From positions 1 through 57,167 of the forward strand of contig JAGBBZ010000029.1 of assembly GCA_017938215.1 (NCBI GenBank): DNA of 57,167 nucleotides, in the 5' to 3' direction. The notes below the pieces were generated by a model. It was not told the DNA's origin and ran no database searches. It saw nothing but the letters and a program-made list of their open reading frames with translations. Shown here one piece after another: positions 43,259 to 52,866 of this stretch. The translations under genes and the position numbers were made by a program. This DNA is from Eubacterium sp. (GTDB lineage: Bacteria; Bacillota; Clostridia; Lachnospirales; Lachnospiraceae). The number at the start of each line of letters is the position of its first letter. Position 1 is the first letter of the stretch.

Positions 43259-43987
43259 TTATTCGTCTACGTTGTGGTATACTGCCTGAACGTCGTCGTC
43301 TTCGTCCAAGAGATCCATAATTTTCTGGAACATTTTCTGATCGTTTTCGTCCGTAAGTTCCACATATGTCTGTGGGAGCATGGTTACTTCTGCTTGTGCC
43401 ATTGGTACCCCTTCTGCTTCCAATGCCTCACGTACTGCACTAAAGTCTTCTGGTGTTGTAAGGATTTCATAACTATCTTCTTCTTCATTAAAGTCCTCTG
43501 CACCAGCATCCAATGCCAACATCATAAATTCATCAGCATCGGTTTCATAGTCTTCTTTTGCCACAATAATCTGGCCCTTGGTATCAAACATATAGGATAC
43601 ACATCCTGTCGTTCCTACATTTCCATTTCCTTTTGTAAACGCATTACGCACGTTCGAAGCTGTACGGTTCTTATTATCGGTCAATGCTTCTACGATGATG
43701 GCGGTTCCATTTGGGCCATATCCTTCGTATGTAATACTTACATAGTTAACAGCATCCACGTTTCCTGCAGCCTTTTTGATTCCACGATCAATGGTATCGT
43801 TTGGCATATTGTTTGCTTTTGCTTTCGCAATAACGTCACGAAGCTTGCTGTTGTTGTTTGGATCCGGACCACCTTCTTTTACTGCTACCGCGATCTCACG
43901 TCCGATTACCGTAAAGATTTTTCCTTTCTTAGCATCATTTTTTTCCTTTTTATGCTTAATATTAGCAAATTTAGAATGTCCTGACAT
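43259..43987 (-). CDS. yebC: YebC/PmpR-family protein
   Basis: 242 residues. The start [20 protein letters not shown], the [19 protein letters not shown] segment and [11 protein letters not shown] identify the YebC/TACO1 family, described as transcription regulators and, more recently, as factors that help translation of difficult sequences. The acidic C-terminus is typical. It follows argR by 24 bases. AGGAGG precedes its start. Confidence 0.95.
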   Translation of the reverse strand: MSGHSKFANIKHKKEKNDAKKGKIFTVIGREIAVAVKEGGPDPNNNSKLRDVIAKAKANNMPNDTIDRGIKKAAGNVDAVNYVSITYEGYGPNGTAIIVEALTDNKNRTASNVRNAFTKGNGNVGTTGCVSYMFDTKGQIIVAKEDYETDADEFMMLALDAGAEDFNEEEDSYEILTTPEDFSAVREALEAEGVPMAQAEVTMLPQTYVELTDENDQKMFQKIMDLLDEDDDVQAVYHNVDE

Positions 43988-44011
43988 GACTTTCTTCCTC
44001 CTAAAATTTTA

Positions 44012-44479
44012 TTATATCGATCGGATCATTTGCTTTAATTGATCCATAACCTGAGGCACTGTTTCCTCAGTCTTTATCGCACACATAATGGTGTCATCTC
44101 CTGCGATGGAACCAACCATTCCTTCCAGATTCATTCCATCGATGGCCGCTGCCACTGCCATTGCCATTCCGCTGACAGTTTTCACAACGAGAAGGTTTCC
44201 AGCCTGTTCCATGGAAACTACACCATCCTGCAAAACGCCTACATAGCGTTTACTGAAACCACTACTACCACCGCCCCCACCTTCCGTGGCAACCGTGTAG
44301 CGTTGCTTCACTTTCATCCCCGGAACCTTCACCAATGACAATTCACGAATGTCTCGGGACACCGTAGCTTGTGTTACCGAATATCCTGCCTCATTTAAAA
44401 ATCTGGCAAGATCCTCTTGGGTCTCTACCTCATATTCACTTATAAGCTCAATGATTTTTTCCTGTCGCTTTCTCTTCAT
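44012..44479 (-). CDS. argR: Arginine repressor ArgR
   Basis: 155 residues with the start at 44479, where GGTGA lies five bases upstream; an ATG four codons earlier has no site. The winged-helix N-domain reads RQEKIIELISEYEVETQEDL and VTQATVSRDIRELSLVKVPG; the C-domain holds the trimer/arginine-binding GSIAGDDTIMCAIK. It represses arginine biosynthesis and activates catabolism in response to arginine. A Gly-rich linker (EGGGGGSSG) joins the domains, longer than usual. The order tlyA-nadK-argR is normal for Clostridia, but recN, usually next, is absent. Confidence 0.95.
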   Translation of the reverse strand: MKRKRQEKIIELISEYEVETQEDLARFLNEAGYSVTQATVSRDIRELSLVKVPGMKVKQRYTVATEGGGGGSSGFSKRYVGVLQDGVVSMEQAGNLLVVKTVSGMAMAVAAAIDGMNLEGMVGSIAGDDTIMCAIKTEETVPQVMDQLKQMIRSI

Positions 44480-44498
44480 AACGTTCACCATTCCGAGA

Positions 44499-45320
44499 TT
44501 ATTTGCGATTCAATTTTCCTCGCATTTTTTCATAGAATCCAACATCACCGGTGCACACCACTTCAAAAGATTCCTCTGCTTTTTTGATATATACTACATC
44601 TCCCGTTTGAGCAGTCCAAAGGCTCTCTCCATCACATCGAATGGACGCCTCATCAATATAGCTCTCGCGCGTTTTTTCCACTTGTATCCGAATACTATCT
44701 TGCGATGAAACCACAAGACTTCGTTTATTTAGAGAATGCGGGCAAATCGGTGTGATTACAAACGCTTCCATATTAGGAGATAACACCGGACCGCCTGCAG
44801 AAAGATTGTATGCGGTTGATCCGGTCGGCGTCGCCACCAATACTCCATCTGCCACATATGTATCCATCAATTCATCGTTGACCCACACGCTCATTGTGAT
44901 CATTCGTCCAATATCATTTTTTCCTACAATGATCTCATTTATCGCAAGTCTTTCATTTCCATCCGATTCGATCGAAGCAGATAGAACCATTCGTTTCTCT
45001 GTACTATAGTTCCCGGACAAAATCGCATCCAGAGCCTGATACATTCGTGGTCGCTCCACTTCTGTCAAAAAGCCAAGCGTCCCAAGATTTACACCAAGAA
45101 TCGGAACCTTTTTTCCAGCCAACTTTTTTGCTGCCTGAATCACAGTTCCATCTCCACCGAGAACAATCGCCATATCCGTCTCCGGCGAAATCATAAAATC
45201 CTCCGTATAGTTGTATATTGTAACACAACTTTCGTATTTTTCCAAATACGAACGAATGACATTTGCCACCGAACACCCTGCATCTTTTTCTTCATTTACA
45301 ATAATCGAAACTGTTTTCAC
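44499..45320 (-). CDS. nadK: NAD kinase
   Basis: 273 residues from a GTG with AAAGGAGG six bases upstream. It makes NADP from NAD. The ATP/NAD motif MAIVLGGDGTVIQA, the NE pair in INEIIVGKND and TPTGSTAYNLSAGG are intact. It lies between tlyA and argR in the usual Firmicute order with 12-19 base gaps, so it is part of a single transcript. Confidence 0.96.
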   Translation of the reverse strand: MKTVSIIVNEEKDAGCSVANVIRSYLEKYESCVTIYNYTEDFMISPETDMAIVLGGDGTVIQAAKKLAGKKVPILGVNLGTLGFLTEVERPRMYQALDAILSGNYSTEKRMVLSASIESDGNERLAINEIIVGKNDIGRMITMSVWVNDELMDTYVADGVLVATPTGSTAYNLSAGGPVLSPNMEAFVITPICPHSLNKRSLVVSSQDSIRIQVEKTRESYIDEASIRCDGESLWTAQTGDVVYIKKAEESFEVVCTGDVGFYEKMRGKLNRK

Positions 45321-45332
45321 CGGTATCCTCCT

Positions 45333-46166
45333 TTACAGATCCTCGGCATGCTTCACTGTATTTTGATGAGCATCTTCAACCACGGTTTGTATTTGCTCTT
45401 TCATTTTCTCCGAAAGCCCATCCAATACAGCATCCCCATTTTTCACATACAACAAATATTCAATATTGCCTTCCGGTCCCCGAATTGGTGAAAAATCCAA
45501 GCCACATATCTCAAACCCAAGGCTCCCCGCATATAAAATAACCGATTCAATCACTTCAATATGCACCGTTTTTTCACGAACGACGCCTTTCTTTCCAACC
45601 TTCTCTCGCCCCGCCTCAAACTGCGGCTTAATCAGACAAACCATCTCTGCACCAGTTTTCATCAGCGCTTGTACCGGTTCCAATATTTTAGTTAGTGAAA
45701 TAAATGCCACATCAATGGAAACAAAATCCACGAATTCACCGATATCTTCTGGTGTTACATAACGGATATTTGTCTTCTCCATGGAGCGAACTCTCTCGTC
45801 CTGTCGCAGACTCCACGCCAACTGATTTGTACCAACGTCCACCGCATACACAAATTTCGCACCATTTTGCAACATGCAATCCGTAAACCCACCTGTGGAA
45901 GCTCCGACGTCCATACAAACTTGTTCCGTCAGCGCTACGGGAAATACTTGCAATGCTTTCTCAAGCTTATAACCGCCACGGCTAACATATTTCAGTTTTT
46001 TCCCTCGTATCTCGATTCGAACTGTTTCAGGGAATTTCTGCCCTGCTTTATCTTCTCTTTGGTCATCCACAAACACATTCCCCGTCATGATGATTGCCTT
46101 CGCCTTTTCTCTCGACTCTACCAATCCACGATTAACCAAAAGAACATCCAATCTTTCTTTTTTCAA
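45333..46166 (-). CDS. tlyA: TlyA-family rRNA 2'-O-methyltransferase
   Basis: 277 residues from a TTG start with AAGGAG six bases upstream; no ATG lies nearby. Residues 3-65 form an S4 RNA-binding domain (RLDVLLVNRGLVESREKAKA), followed by a SAM methyltransferase of the FtsJ type with DVGASTGGFTDCML and the K-D-K-E tetrad (Asp in SIDVAFISL, Lys in LIKPQFEAG). Homologues methylate 16S/23S rRNA ribose and affect capreomycin sensitivity. dxs ends four bases upstream. Confidence 0.93.
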   Translation of the reverse strand: MKKERLDVLLVNRGLVESREKAKAIIMTGNVFVDDQREDKAGQKFPETVRIEIRGKKLKYVSRGGYKLEKALQVFPVALTEQVCMDVGASTGGFTDCMLQNGAKFVYAVDVGTNQLAWSLRQDERVRSMEKTNIRYVTPEDIGEFVDFVSIDVAFISLTKILEPVQALMKTGAEMVCLIKPQFEAGREKVGKKGVVREKTVHIEVIESVILYAGSLGFEICGLDFSPIRGPEGNIEYLLYVKNGDAVLDGLSEKMKEQIQTVVEDAHQNTVKHAEDL

Positions 46167-46170
46167 ACTC

Positions 46171-48075
46171 TTACTCCTTATCCAGTCGTCCCAGTACTTT
46201 ATTCACAACACTTTCTGCATCTAAGCCATAACGCTTGTACAACTCCTCCGGCGTTCCATGTTCCACAAAACAATCCTTAAAGGAAATGTTAAGAAATCTC
46301 TCTGGCACAATACCTTCTTCCACCAGAAATGATTCCACCTGCTGTCCAAATCCACCAGTTTCCTGGTTATCTTCCAATGTCACAACCACATCATGTTTCG
46401 GAACCAACTGTCGTATCATCTCTTTGTCAAATGGTTTCGCAAATCTCATATTTACAACCGTGGCCGATACATTTTTCCGTTCCAATTCTTCAGCTGTTGC
46501 CAATGCCGTTCCTGCAATGGTACCCATAGCTAACAATAGCACCTTTTTCGAAGCAGATGCACTGGCACAACACAACATATTCGCTTTCCCCAGCTTTAAT
46601 TCCGTCGTCATAGATTCGGTATACTCCATCGCTTCCACAGCACCACGTGGATATCGCACCGCCACCGGTCCCTCACATCCGTAAGCAAACTCCATACATT
46701 GGCACAATTCTTTCCCATTCATAGGAGAAAGTACTATCAAATTCGGAATCGAAGTCAGATATGACAAATCAAAAATCCCTTGATGTGTATCTCCATCCCT
46801 CCCTACAATTCCACTTCGATCCACTGCAAAGATTACTGGCAATTTGCTCAAGCAAACATCGTGAATAATCTGGTCATAGGCACGCTGCAAAAATGTAGAA
46901 TAAATCGACACCACCGGACGAAGTCCTCCTGCCGCCAAACCTGCCGCAAAAGTCACCGCATGTTCTTCCGCAATTCCCACATCAAAAAATCGTTTTGGAA
47001 ACTGCTCGGCAAATCGCATCACTCCAGTTCCATCCGGCATTGCCGCACACACAGATACCAATTCTGGACATTCTTTCCCTTTTTCCAACATCCAATCTCC
47101 AAAAACATCCGTATATGTCTGTTTTTGCACGTCTTGAATCTCGCCCGTCTTCGGTTCAAACGTACCAACTCCATGAAAGGCAGATGGATTCTTTTCTGCT
47201 GGTGGATATCCCTTCCCTTTTTTCGTCACCACATGTATAAGCACTGGGCGGTTTTTAATTCGCGCCGCGGCCTGAAATGCCGACAGCATTCCTTCAATGT
47301 TATGACCATCAATAGGACCCACGTAAATAATGCCCATCTCTTCAAAAAGCATTCCTGGCACAAGCAGATGTTTCAGTGAATTTTTAGCATTCTTAATTGT
47401 CTCTGCCATGCTTGTTCCTACATTCGGAATTTTATCCAGACGTTCCTCGATATTTACTTTTAGATTATTGTATTTCTGATTCGTACGCATTCGCCCAAGA
47501 TAATTAGACATTCCACCTACATTTTTTGCGATGGACATTTTATTATCATTTAGCACAATAATCAAATTGGATTTCATCGGTTCTGCATTGTTTAATGCTT
47601 CAAATGCCATGCCACCAGAAAGCGCACCATCACCAATCACAGCCACAACCTTCTCGTCGGTTCCTCTCACATCTCGTGCTTTCGCCAAACCAAGCGCTGC
47701 CGAAATCGATGTGGAGCTATGCCCCGTATTAAAAGTATCTGCCGGATTTTCCTCCACCTTTGGAAAACCACTTAATCCATCCAACTTGCGAAGTGTGTTA
47801 AATTGGCGCGTACGTCCTGTCAGCATTTTATGAACATACGCCTGATGCCCCACATCCCATACCAATTTGTCCTTCGGAAAATCCAAAAACAAATGAAGTG
47901 CCATGGTAAGTTCCACAGCGCCAAGATTCGATGCCAAATGTCCACCAGTCTTACTGATACTTTTCACAAGTCGAACACGAATTTCCTTCGCTAACTTTCG
48001 ATAGTCTTCCGGTGCAATATTTTTTATATCATTTTCTTTTTTTATTGTACCAAGTAATGTATTCAATGCTCTCAC
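46171..48075 (-). CDS. dxs: 1-deoxy-D-xylulose-5-phosphate synthase
   Basis: 634 residues from a GTG with AAGGA at five bases. It condenses pyruvate and glyceraldehyde 3-phosphate, the first step of the MEP isoprenoid route. ThDP-binding GDGALSGGMAFEALNN and the NDNKMSIAKNVGG segment, the catalytic His in KTGGHLASNLGAVEL and the second-domain AEEHAVTFAAGLA are present. It is next to ispA, so the cluster covers the entry and an extension step of the pathway. Confidence 0.97.
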   Translation of the reverse strand: MRALNTLLGTIKKENDIKNIAPEDYRKLAKEIRVRLVKSISKTGGHLASNLGAVELTMALHLFLDFPKDKLVWDVGHQAYVHKMLTGRTRQFNTLRKLDGLSGFPKVEENPADTFNTGHSSTSISAALGLAKARDVRGTDEKVVAVIGDGALSGGMAFEALNNAEPMKSNLIIVLNDNKMSIAKNVGGMSNYLGRMRTNQKYNNLKVNIEERLDKIPNVGTSMAETIKNAKNSLKHLLVPGMLFEEMGIIYVGPIDGHNIEGMLSAFQAAARIKNRPVLIHVVTKKGKGYPPAEKNPSAFHGVGTFEPKTGEIQDVQKQTYTDVFGDWMLEKGKECPELVSVCAAMPDGTGVMRFAEQFPKRFFDVGIAEEHAVTFAAGLAAGGLRPVVSIYSTFLQRAYDQIIHDVCLSKLPVIFAVDRSGIVGRDGDTHQGIFDLSYLTSIPNLIVLSPMNGKELCQCMEFAYGCEGPVAVRYPRGAVEAMEYTESMTTELKLGKANMLCCASASASKKVLLLAMGTIAGTALATAEELERKNVSATVVNMRFAKPFDKEMIRQLVPKHDVVVTLEDNQETGGFGQQVESFLVEEGIVPERFLNISFKDCFVEHGTPEELYKRYGLDAESVVNKVLGRLDKE

Positions 48076-48089
48076 TCTTTTCCTTGTTA

Positions 48090-48983
48090 CTATTTCTCCC
48101 GATCAATGAGCCAAATCATAAGATCGGTCAAAAATTTCTTTTCCCCCGGAAACTCATCCAATGCCGCCAACGCTTTTTCTGTGTACTGTTTTACTGCCTC
48201 TTTGGATAATTCAACGCCATAAATCGCAGCATAAGTAGATTTCTCATTCTTCTCATCGGAATGTACGGGCTTTCCTATCTTTTCCTGATCTCCAATCCGA
48301 TCCAAAATGTCATCTTGAATCTGGAATGCAATTCCAAGATTCTTTCCCGCTTGCTCTAATTTATTTACTTCTTTTTCCGAAGCACCAGCAAGAATTCCGC
48401 CAATCATAAAGCTTGCTTCCAACAACGCAGAGGTTTTTGTCTCATATACAAAAAGCAATGTATCTTCATCCACAAATCTACCATTTTGTTCCACATCCAC
48501 GACCTGGCCACCTACCATTCCGTATACACCGGCCTTTTCGCCAAGAACCTTCAAAGCTTTGGAAATTCGTTTTGGCGATGCGCTCCCATCAAATGCCTTG
48601 AATGCCGTCTCATAGGCCATATTTAGCAAAGCATCCCCTGCCAATATTCCCATGGCTTCCCCATACTTTTTATGTGTTGTTAGTTTTCCCCGACGATACT
48701 CATCATTATCCATGGCTGGTAAATCATCATGTACAAGGGAATAGGTGTGAATCATCTCAATCGCTGCCATAAACGGCTCGATTACCGCACGATCCGCACC
48801 ACCAAGCAACTCAAATACTGCTTTCATAATTACCGGACGAATTCTCTTACCTCCAGCATTCACGCTATAATTTACAGCTTTAAAAATCGTTTTCTGATAT
48901 CCACTTGTCTCCGGCAAATAGCAACACACCGCACGCTCTGCCTGTCTTGCTTTTTCCTGTAACACTTCCTCAAATACTTTCAT
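48090..48983 (-). CDS. ispA: Polyprenyl (farnesyl) diphosphate synthase
   Basis: 297 residues from the ATG at 48983. The first Asp-rich motif is in HDDLPAMDNDEYRRG and the second in QIQDDILD; residues before the first motif and the length fit short-chain FPP/GPP synthases, product chain length being inferred. The start overlaps the end of xseB by 14 bases. The typical GGKRIRP near residue 45 binds diphosphate. Confidence 0.94.
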   Translation of the reverse strand: MKVFEEVLQEKARQAERAVCCYLPETSGYQKTIFKAVNYSVNAGGKRIRPVIMKAVFELLGGADRAVIEPFMAAIEMIHTYSLVHDDLPAMDNDEYRRGKLTTHKKYGEAMGILAGDALLNMAYETAFKAFDGSASPKRISKALKVLGEKAGVYGMVGGQVVDVEQNGRFVDEDTLLFVYETKTSALLEASFMIGGILAGASEKEVNKLEQAGKNLGIAFQIQDDILDRIGDQEKIGKPVHSDEKNEKSTYAAIYGVELSKEAVKQYTEKALAALDEFPGEKKFLTDLMIWLIDREK

Positions 48984-49176
48984 CCTCAACACCTTCTTCT
49001 TGCTTCTGTGTCAGAATCTCAATCTTTTTCTCTACCTTGTCGATTGCCTGATTCCCTTTAACAACCAGTTCCATTCCTTTGGAAAATGTTTCGTACGCTT
49101 CCTCCAAAGAAAGTTTTTCGCATTCCAGCTTTCCAACAGTTTCTTCCAACTGCTCCATAATTTGTTCTAATTCCAT
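48970..49176 (-). CDS. xseB: Exodeoxyribonuclease VII small subunit
   Basis: 68 residues, two helices forming a coiled coil: MEQLEETVGKLECEKLSLEEA and SKGMELVVKGNQ are the XseB pattern. Several copies bind the XseA coiled-coil to build exonuclease VII. AAAGGTGA precedes the start and its 5' end overlaps xseA by 10 bases. Confidence 0.94.
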   Translation of the reverse strand: MELEQIMEQLEETVGKLECEKLSLEEAYETFSKGMELVVKGNQAIDKVEKKIEILTQKQEEGVEDESI

Positions 49177-50393
49177 ATCGATTCACCTTTCATCTCCGAA
49201 ACTTCTTTCACTTCTGCCTTTATTATTCCATCGGACAGAGATATATTGATTTCATCTCCCGGCTTTACCTTCGTCACATGATCGATCATCTCTCCATCTT
49301 GCTTCGAAACATACGCAAAACCGCTTTCCAATCGTTTCAACGGAGACATACCATCCAGCTTACCTGCCAAAATTTTTAACTGATATTTTTTCTCTTGTAG
49401 AATTTGATTCATGCGTGACACAAGCTTGTCCTCCACATCCATCACATACTGTCTTTTTTGTATGATTTGATTGGATGGACTGTGCAATTTCAACCGGTGT
49501 TCCATCTGTCGCAATTCATTGCGTGACATATCCACTCGGTCATACATCGTGCGAAGCATACGATCCGCACACATCTGAAAGGTTTGCAAAACTTGTCGGA
49601 CATCGTATACAACCAATTCCGCTGCTGCTGAAGGTGTCGGCGCACGCATATCTGCCACGTAGTCCGCAATCGTAGTATCCGTCTCATGTCCAACTGCGGA
49701 TACAACCGGCGTCTCACACATAAAAATCGCCTCAGCTGTTGCTTGTTCATTAAAGGCCCACAAATCTTCGATAGAACCTCCACCACGACCAACAATAATA
49801 ACATCGACACCAAGCTGATCCAATCGTCGAATCCCTTCTGCAATAGACTGAGCAGCCCCCTCTCCTTGCACCTGCGCCGGGCAAAGAATCAGCTGCACAT
49901 ATGGATTTCGTCTGGTAGATATATTAATAATATCCTGAATCGCCGCGCCAGTCTGAGCGGTAACAATTCCTACACGTTTTGCATATTTCGGAATCGGTCG
50001 CTTGCATTCCTCATCAAAATACCCTGCTGCCGCCAGTTTCTTTTTCAATTGTTCGTATCGTTCATACAAAACGCCCTCACCGGCAAGGGTAATCTTTTTG
50101 GCATACATCTGGTATTTCCCATCTCGTTCATATACGCTGATGGACCCACCCACGATCACTTCCTGACCATCCGTAAGTCGAAATTCCAATCCTCTTCGAT
50201 CCCCAGCAAACATCACACAAGCAATGGAGGAAGAAGAATCCTTTAACGTAAAATAAATATGCCCGGAACTGTGATACTTGCAATTGGATATCTCACCTTT
50301 TACAAAGACAACCGACAGGGCATATTCCCTCGAAAATATACTTTTTATAAATCGATTAATCGCAGAGACAGAATATACTTGTCCTTTATTCAT
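49167..50393 (-). CDS. xseA: Exodeoxyribonuclease VII large subunit
   Basis: 408 residues. It degrades single-stranded DNA from both ends into oligonucleotides. An N-terminal OB-fold (VKGEISNCKYHSSGHIYFTL) is followed by the nuclease domain with GRGGGSIEDLWAFNE and SAVGHETDTTIADYVAD, then the coiled-coil domain and a C-terminal YVSKQDGEMIDHV hook. Start and stop overlap nusB and xseB respectively, marking tight translational coupling. Confidence 0.96.
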   Translation of the reverse strand: MNKGQVYSVSAINRFIKSIFSREYALSVVFVKGEISNCKYHSSGHIYFTLKDSSSSIACVMFAGDRRGLEFRLTDGQEVIVGGSISVYERDGKYQMYAKKITLAGEGVLYERYEQLKKKLAAAGYFDEECKRPIPKYAKRVGIVTAQTGAAIQDIINISTRRNPYVQLILCPAQVQGEGAAQSIAEGIRRLDQLGVDVIIVGRGGGSIEDLWAFNEQATAEAIFMCETPVVSAVGHETDTTIADYVADMRAPTPSAAAELVVYDVRQVLQTFQMCADRMLRTMYDRVDMSRNELRQMEHRLKLHSPSNQIIQKRQYVMDVEDKLVSRMNQILQEKKYQLKILAGKLDGMSPLKRLESGFAYVSKQDGEMIDHVTKVKPGDEINISLSDGIIKAEVKEVSEMKGESIWN

Positions 50394-50781
50394 TTACGAT
50401 ATTCCCCAACATTCCGTTAATAAACGCCGCACCACCATCGGCACCGTATTTTTTACCTAATTCCACTGCTTCGTTGATGGCTACACCAACCGGAATATCC
50501 TCATCGTACACCGCCTCAAATACAGCCAAGCGCAAGATAGCAAGTTCTTCTTTTCCGATACGGTCAATCTTCCATCCTTGAGAATATTCAGATATTTTGT
50601 TATCCACGTCCGGTAACACTTTGCTCACTTTTTCCAAGCGCTCTAACAACTGTTCCTTTTCCTTCTCCTCGTATTCATGAGTCGAAAAATAAGATTCCAA
50701 TTGTTCTTCAAATTCTTTTCCGTAAAACTCTTTTTGAAAAAGCAGCACAAACATCTGCTCTCGCAACTCTCTTCTGGTCAT
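50386..50781 (-). CDS. nusB: Transcription antitermination protein NusB
   Basis: 131 residues from the ATG at 50781 (MTRRELREQMFVLLFQ), the typical NusB opening. An AGGAG lies 13 bases upstream, a long spacing; an ATG 12 codons earlier has no site. NusB binds boxA RNA with S10 in rRNA antitermination. The C-terminal VAINEAVELGKKYG and GGAAFINGMLGNI are diagnostic. Confidence 0.95.
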   Translation of the reverse strand: MTRRELREQMFVLLFQKEFYGKEFEEQLESYFSTHEYEEKEKEQLLERLEKVSKVLPDVDNKISEYSQGWKIDRIGKEELAILRLAVFEAVYDEDIPVGVAINEAVELGKKYGADGGAAFINGMLGNIVNE

Positions 50782-50829
50782 ATTTCTGTTTTTTCTCCTG
50801 TCAGTCTTAATCTCCATTTTCGCGTGAAT

Positions 50830-50851
50830 GGGCGATGAAAAATCACCGCCC
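50830..50851. promoter_or_regulatory. Hairpin between asp23 and nusB
   Basis: 9-bp stem starting GGGCG/CGCCC with a four-base loop; one wobble pair on the minus strand. It has a TTTT tail only in the plus direction. It could tune nusB expression. Confidence 0.4.
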
Positions 50852-50866
50852 TTTTACGCAATTTCT

Positions 50867-51214
50867 TTAATCTGCTGCTGCGATCCCAGCAACACGTACA
50901 TTAACATTTGTAACTTCAAGTCCCGTCATATTATTAATCGCCTGAGAGACTTTATCCTGTACTTTTGCAGATACCTTAGGAATGCTGTAACCAAATTTCA
51001 CATTTACAATTACATCTAATGTCACCTGATTCCCATTGATATTTACTTTTACCCCTTTGGAAGGACTTTTGCCAAACTTTCCAGCCACTCCACCTGCAGG
51101 TGTTTCAATACCATCCACCTCTGCGGCAGAAATTCCAGCAATGGCAGTCACCACTTCGCTGGCAATCTGAACTTCACCAATGCTCTCTTCTGTACCAAAT
51201 ACATCTTTTGCCAT
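50867..51214 (-). CDS. Asp23/Gls24-family envelope stress protein
   Basis: 115 residues from the ATG at 51214, which has GAGGTGA five bases upstream; a start seven codons earlier is worse. The family core IASEVVTAIAGISAAEVDGI and VTLDVIVNVKFGYSIPKVS is clear. Members associate with the cell envelope; in sporulating Clostridia one copy regularly lies between spoIIIAH and nusB, as here. Function in detail is unknown. Confidence 0.93.
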   Translation of the reverse strand: MAKDVFGTEESIGEVQIASEVVTAIAGISAAEVDGIETPAGGVAGKFGKSPSKGVKVNINGNQVTLDVIVNVKFGYSIPKVSAKVQDKVSQAINNMTGLEVTNVNVRVAGIAAAD

Positions 51215-51289
51215 ATCTGTCACCTCATCTGTCACAAATCTTATATATCTGTCGCAAAAAACATCTATACAGATTATATTCTATCACAA

Positions 51290-52000
51290 TTATTCCTTTT
51301 TGCCAACAGGAGAAATAACAATTTTATCGGAAGTACACTCGGTTTTTCGTTTCACCACATCTTCAATCTGAGCAATCTGCTGCTCCGTCAAAGTGGTTGC
51401 ATTTACAATGACATCCACGCTATCTTCCACCATCGTTACTACTACCTCCTCAAATCCCTTTGCTGCCAAAAGATTTTCCGTCGCTGTCTCCTTTTCGTTT
51501 ATCGCAGTCATCGACACGATTTCGTTCATTGCCTTCTCTTTCTGAGCCTCTGACGCAGTATTGCTATTTACCAGTTCCAGTAAAGTTTCTTTATTCTTCG
51601 CTCGTGTTTGCTCTCTGGAAAGTTTGGCGGCTTCAAAGTAATCTCCCGTCACTGTGTTGCTTACCAATACCGCTTCTCCTGCATTTTCCTTTGCTGCTTC
51701 TTCTCCTACATTTTCTGCCACTTCCGTTTGTGCAACTTCTTCCGCCGTCTCCTCCTGTACAACTTCTGTCAAATCCGGTTCCTCCAGCGTAATATCTTCG
51801 TCCGATATATCTGCCACCGTCTCATCCTCCACTGCAAGTTCTGTCGCATTTTCCTCTGCTATTCCACTGGTCTGATCCATCTGGTTCAACACGCCTACAG
51901 CAAGTTTATCATCCTCCGAAAGGCTCAAATATCCAGCAAGCGCAACCATAACCACCAGCGACGTAATAATAATCTGATTTTTCCGCAAAAGTTTTTTCAC
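51290..52000 (-). CDS. spoIIIAH: Stage III sporulation protein AH
   Basis: 236 residues from a GTG with AGGAGG eight bases upstream. One membrane helix (IIITSLVVMVALAGYLSLS), a very acidic linker (about 45-110) and a C-terminal ring-building domain with KNKETLLELVNSNTASEAQK and the EEVVVTMVEDSVDVIVN strand pattern. In the mother cell membrane it pairs with forespore SpoIIQ to build the channel across the intermembrane space. Last gene of the spoIIIA run. Confidence 0.93.
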   Translation of the reverse strand: MKKLLRKNQIIITSLVVMVALAGYLSLSEDDKLAVGVLNQMDQTSGIAEENATELAVEDETVADISDEDITLEEPDLTEVVQEETAEEVAQTEVAENVGEEAAKENAGEAVLVSNTVTGDYFEAAKLSREQTRAKNKETLLELVNSNTASEAQKEKAMNEIVSMTAINEKETATENLLAAKGFEEVVVTMVEDSVDVIVNATTLTEQQIAQIEDVVKRKTECTSDKIVISPVGKKE

Positions 52001-52546
52001 TTACTTTGCCTCCTTACTTTTCATTACTTTAATTTTATGACTTTCCACAGAAAATAATGCAGAAATCGCATCGATAATTTCTCTTTGTATCCTGGGGATA
52101 TCTCCTCCAGAACAAACCACTACAATCCCCTCAATTTCGGGCTCCCTTTCCTGTATCACATAGGGTGACGTATTGTGATCTTCATCCTCCACTAACACAG
52201 ACTCTTCTTCACTCTTTCCCGTATCCACTTTTGTATCCTTTAATGTCACTTTCTCTTTCGAAGCTTTTAATGTAAGCATCACGTCCACCTTCCCTACTCC
52301 TTCCACTTGAGAGAGCACCTGCCCCACCTCGTCTTCCATCGTTTTCCGGTAGTCCTGCAAACTGTCAGAACCCGTTGTTTTCTTCACATTTTTCACCTGT
52401 CCCTTCTCCTCCACCACACTGGAAGAAGGTTCCAAATACGAAATCACCAGTAACAAAACACCACACAAAATCATGATTCCTATTTTTATCGGACCACATT
52501 TCTGCACCCCTGTTTTAATTTTCTCAATTACACCTTCACTCTCCAC
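52001..52546 (-). CDS. spoIIIAG: Stage III sporulation protein AG
   Basis: 181 residues from a GTG behind AGGAGGTG. One N-terminal membrane helix (IKIGIMILCGVLLLVIS) and the ring domain with EDEVGQVLSQVEGVGKVDVML and EIEGIVVVCSGGDIP, typical of SpoIIIAG. It forms the large ring of the SpoIIIA-SpoIIQ complex. It overlaps the end of spoIIIAF by 11 bases and touches spoIIIAH end to start. Confidence 0.94.
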   Translation of the reverse strand: MESEGVIEKIKTGVQKCGPIKIGIMILCGVLLLVISYLEPSSSVVEEKGQVKNVKKTTGSDSLQDYRKTMEDEVGQVLSQVEGVGKVDVMLTLKASKEKVTLKDTKVDTGKSEEESVLVEDEDHNTSPYVIQEREPEIEGIVVVCSGGDIPRIQREIIDAISALFSVESHKIKVMKSKEAK

Positions 52547-52856
52547 CAGTTTCCACCTCCTGACTTTTCTTCCACGAATTCGCTAGCATCTCATCTCGTT
52601 GTTCTCCAATTCGTTCTAGTTCTCTTTGGTCCCACTCCAGTTCCATTTGAAACCAATTGTCTTCCAAACAACGATCCAACCCATTTCCCTCCCCCAGCCA
52701 TGAAAAAACAGGTGCCATCAATAAAATCACAATCATAATCCCTTCCAAAAAGCGAAAATATTTGACATACGATGAGCTCACAAAAAGATTACGCACAATC
52801 CGAAAAACCAGCACAAATATAACTACACTTTTTATCGCATCCATGATTCCTTCCAT
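52536..52856 (-). CDS. spoIIIAF: Stage III sporulation protein AF
   Basis: 106 residues, shorter than some homologues. The start at 52856 has TAGGAGG seven bases upstream. Two membrane helices (about 10-27 and 35-52) precede a short polar C-terminal part rich in Glu/Arg/Trp. Identified mainly from position between AE and AG and from the family pattern RFLEGIMIVILLMAPVFSW. Confidence 0.88.
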   Translation of the reverse strand: MEGIMDAIKSVVIFVLVFRIVRNLFVSSSYVKYFRFLEGIMIVILLMAPVFSWLGEGNGLDRCLEDNWFQMELEWDQRELERIGEQRDEMLANSWKKSQEVETGGE

Positions 52857-52866
52857 TCCATTCCTC

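Noticed and set aside
44012-44491. ATG at 44491 as argR start
   Set aside because: No ribosome binding site precedes it, whereas GGTGA lies correctly before the ATG at 44479.
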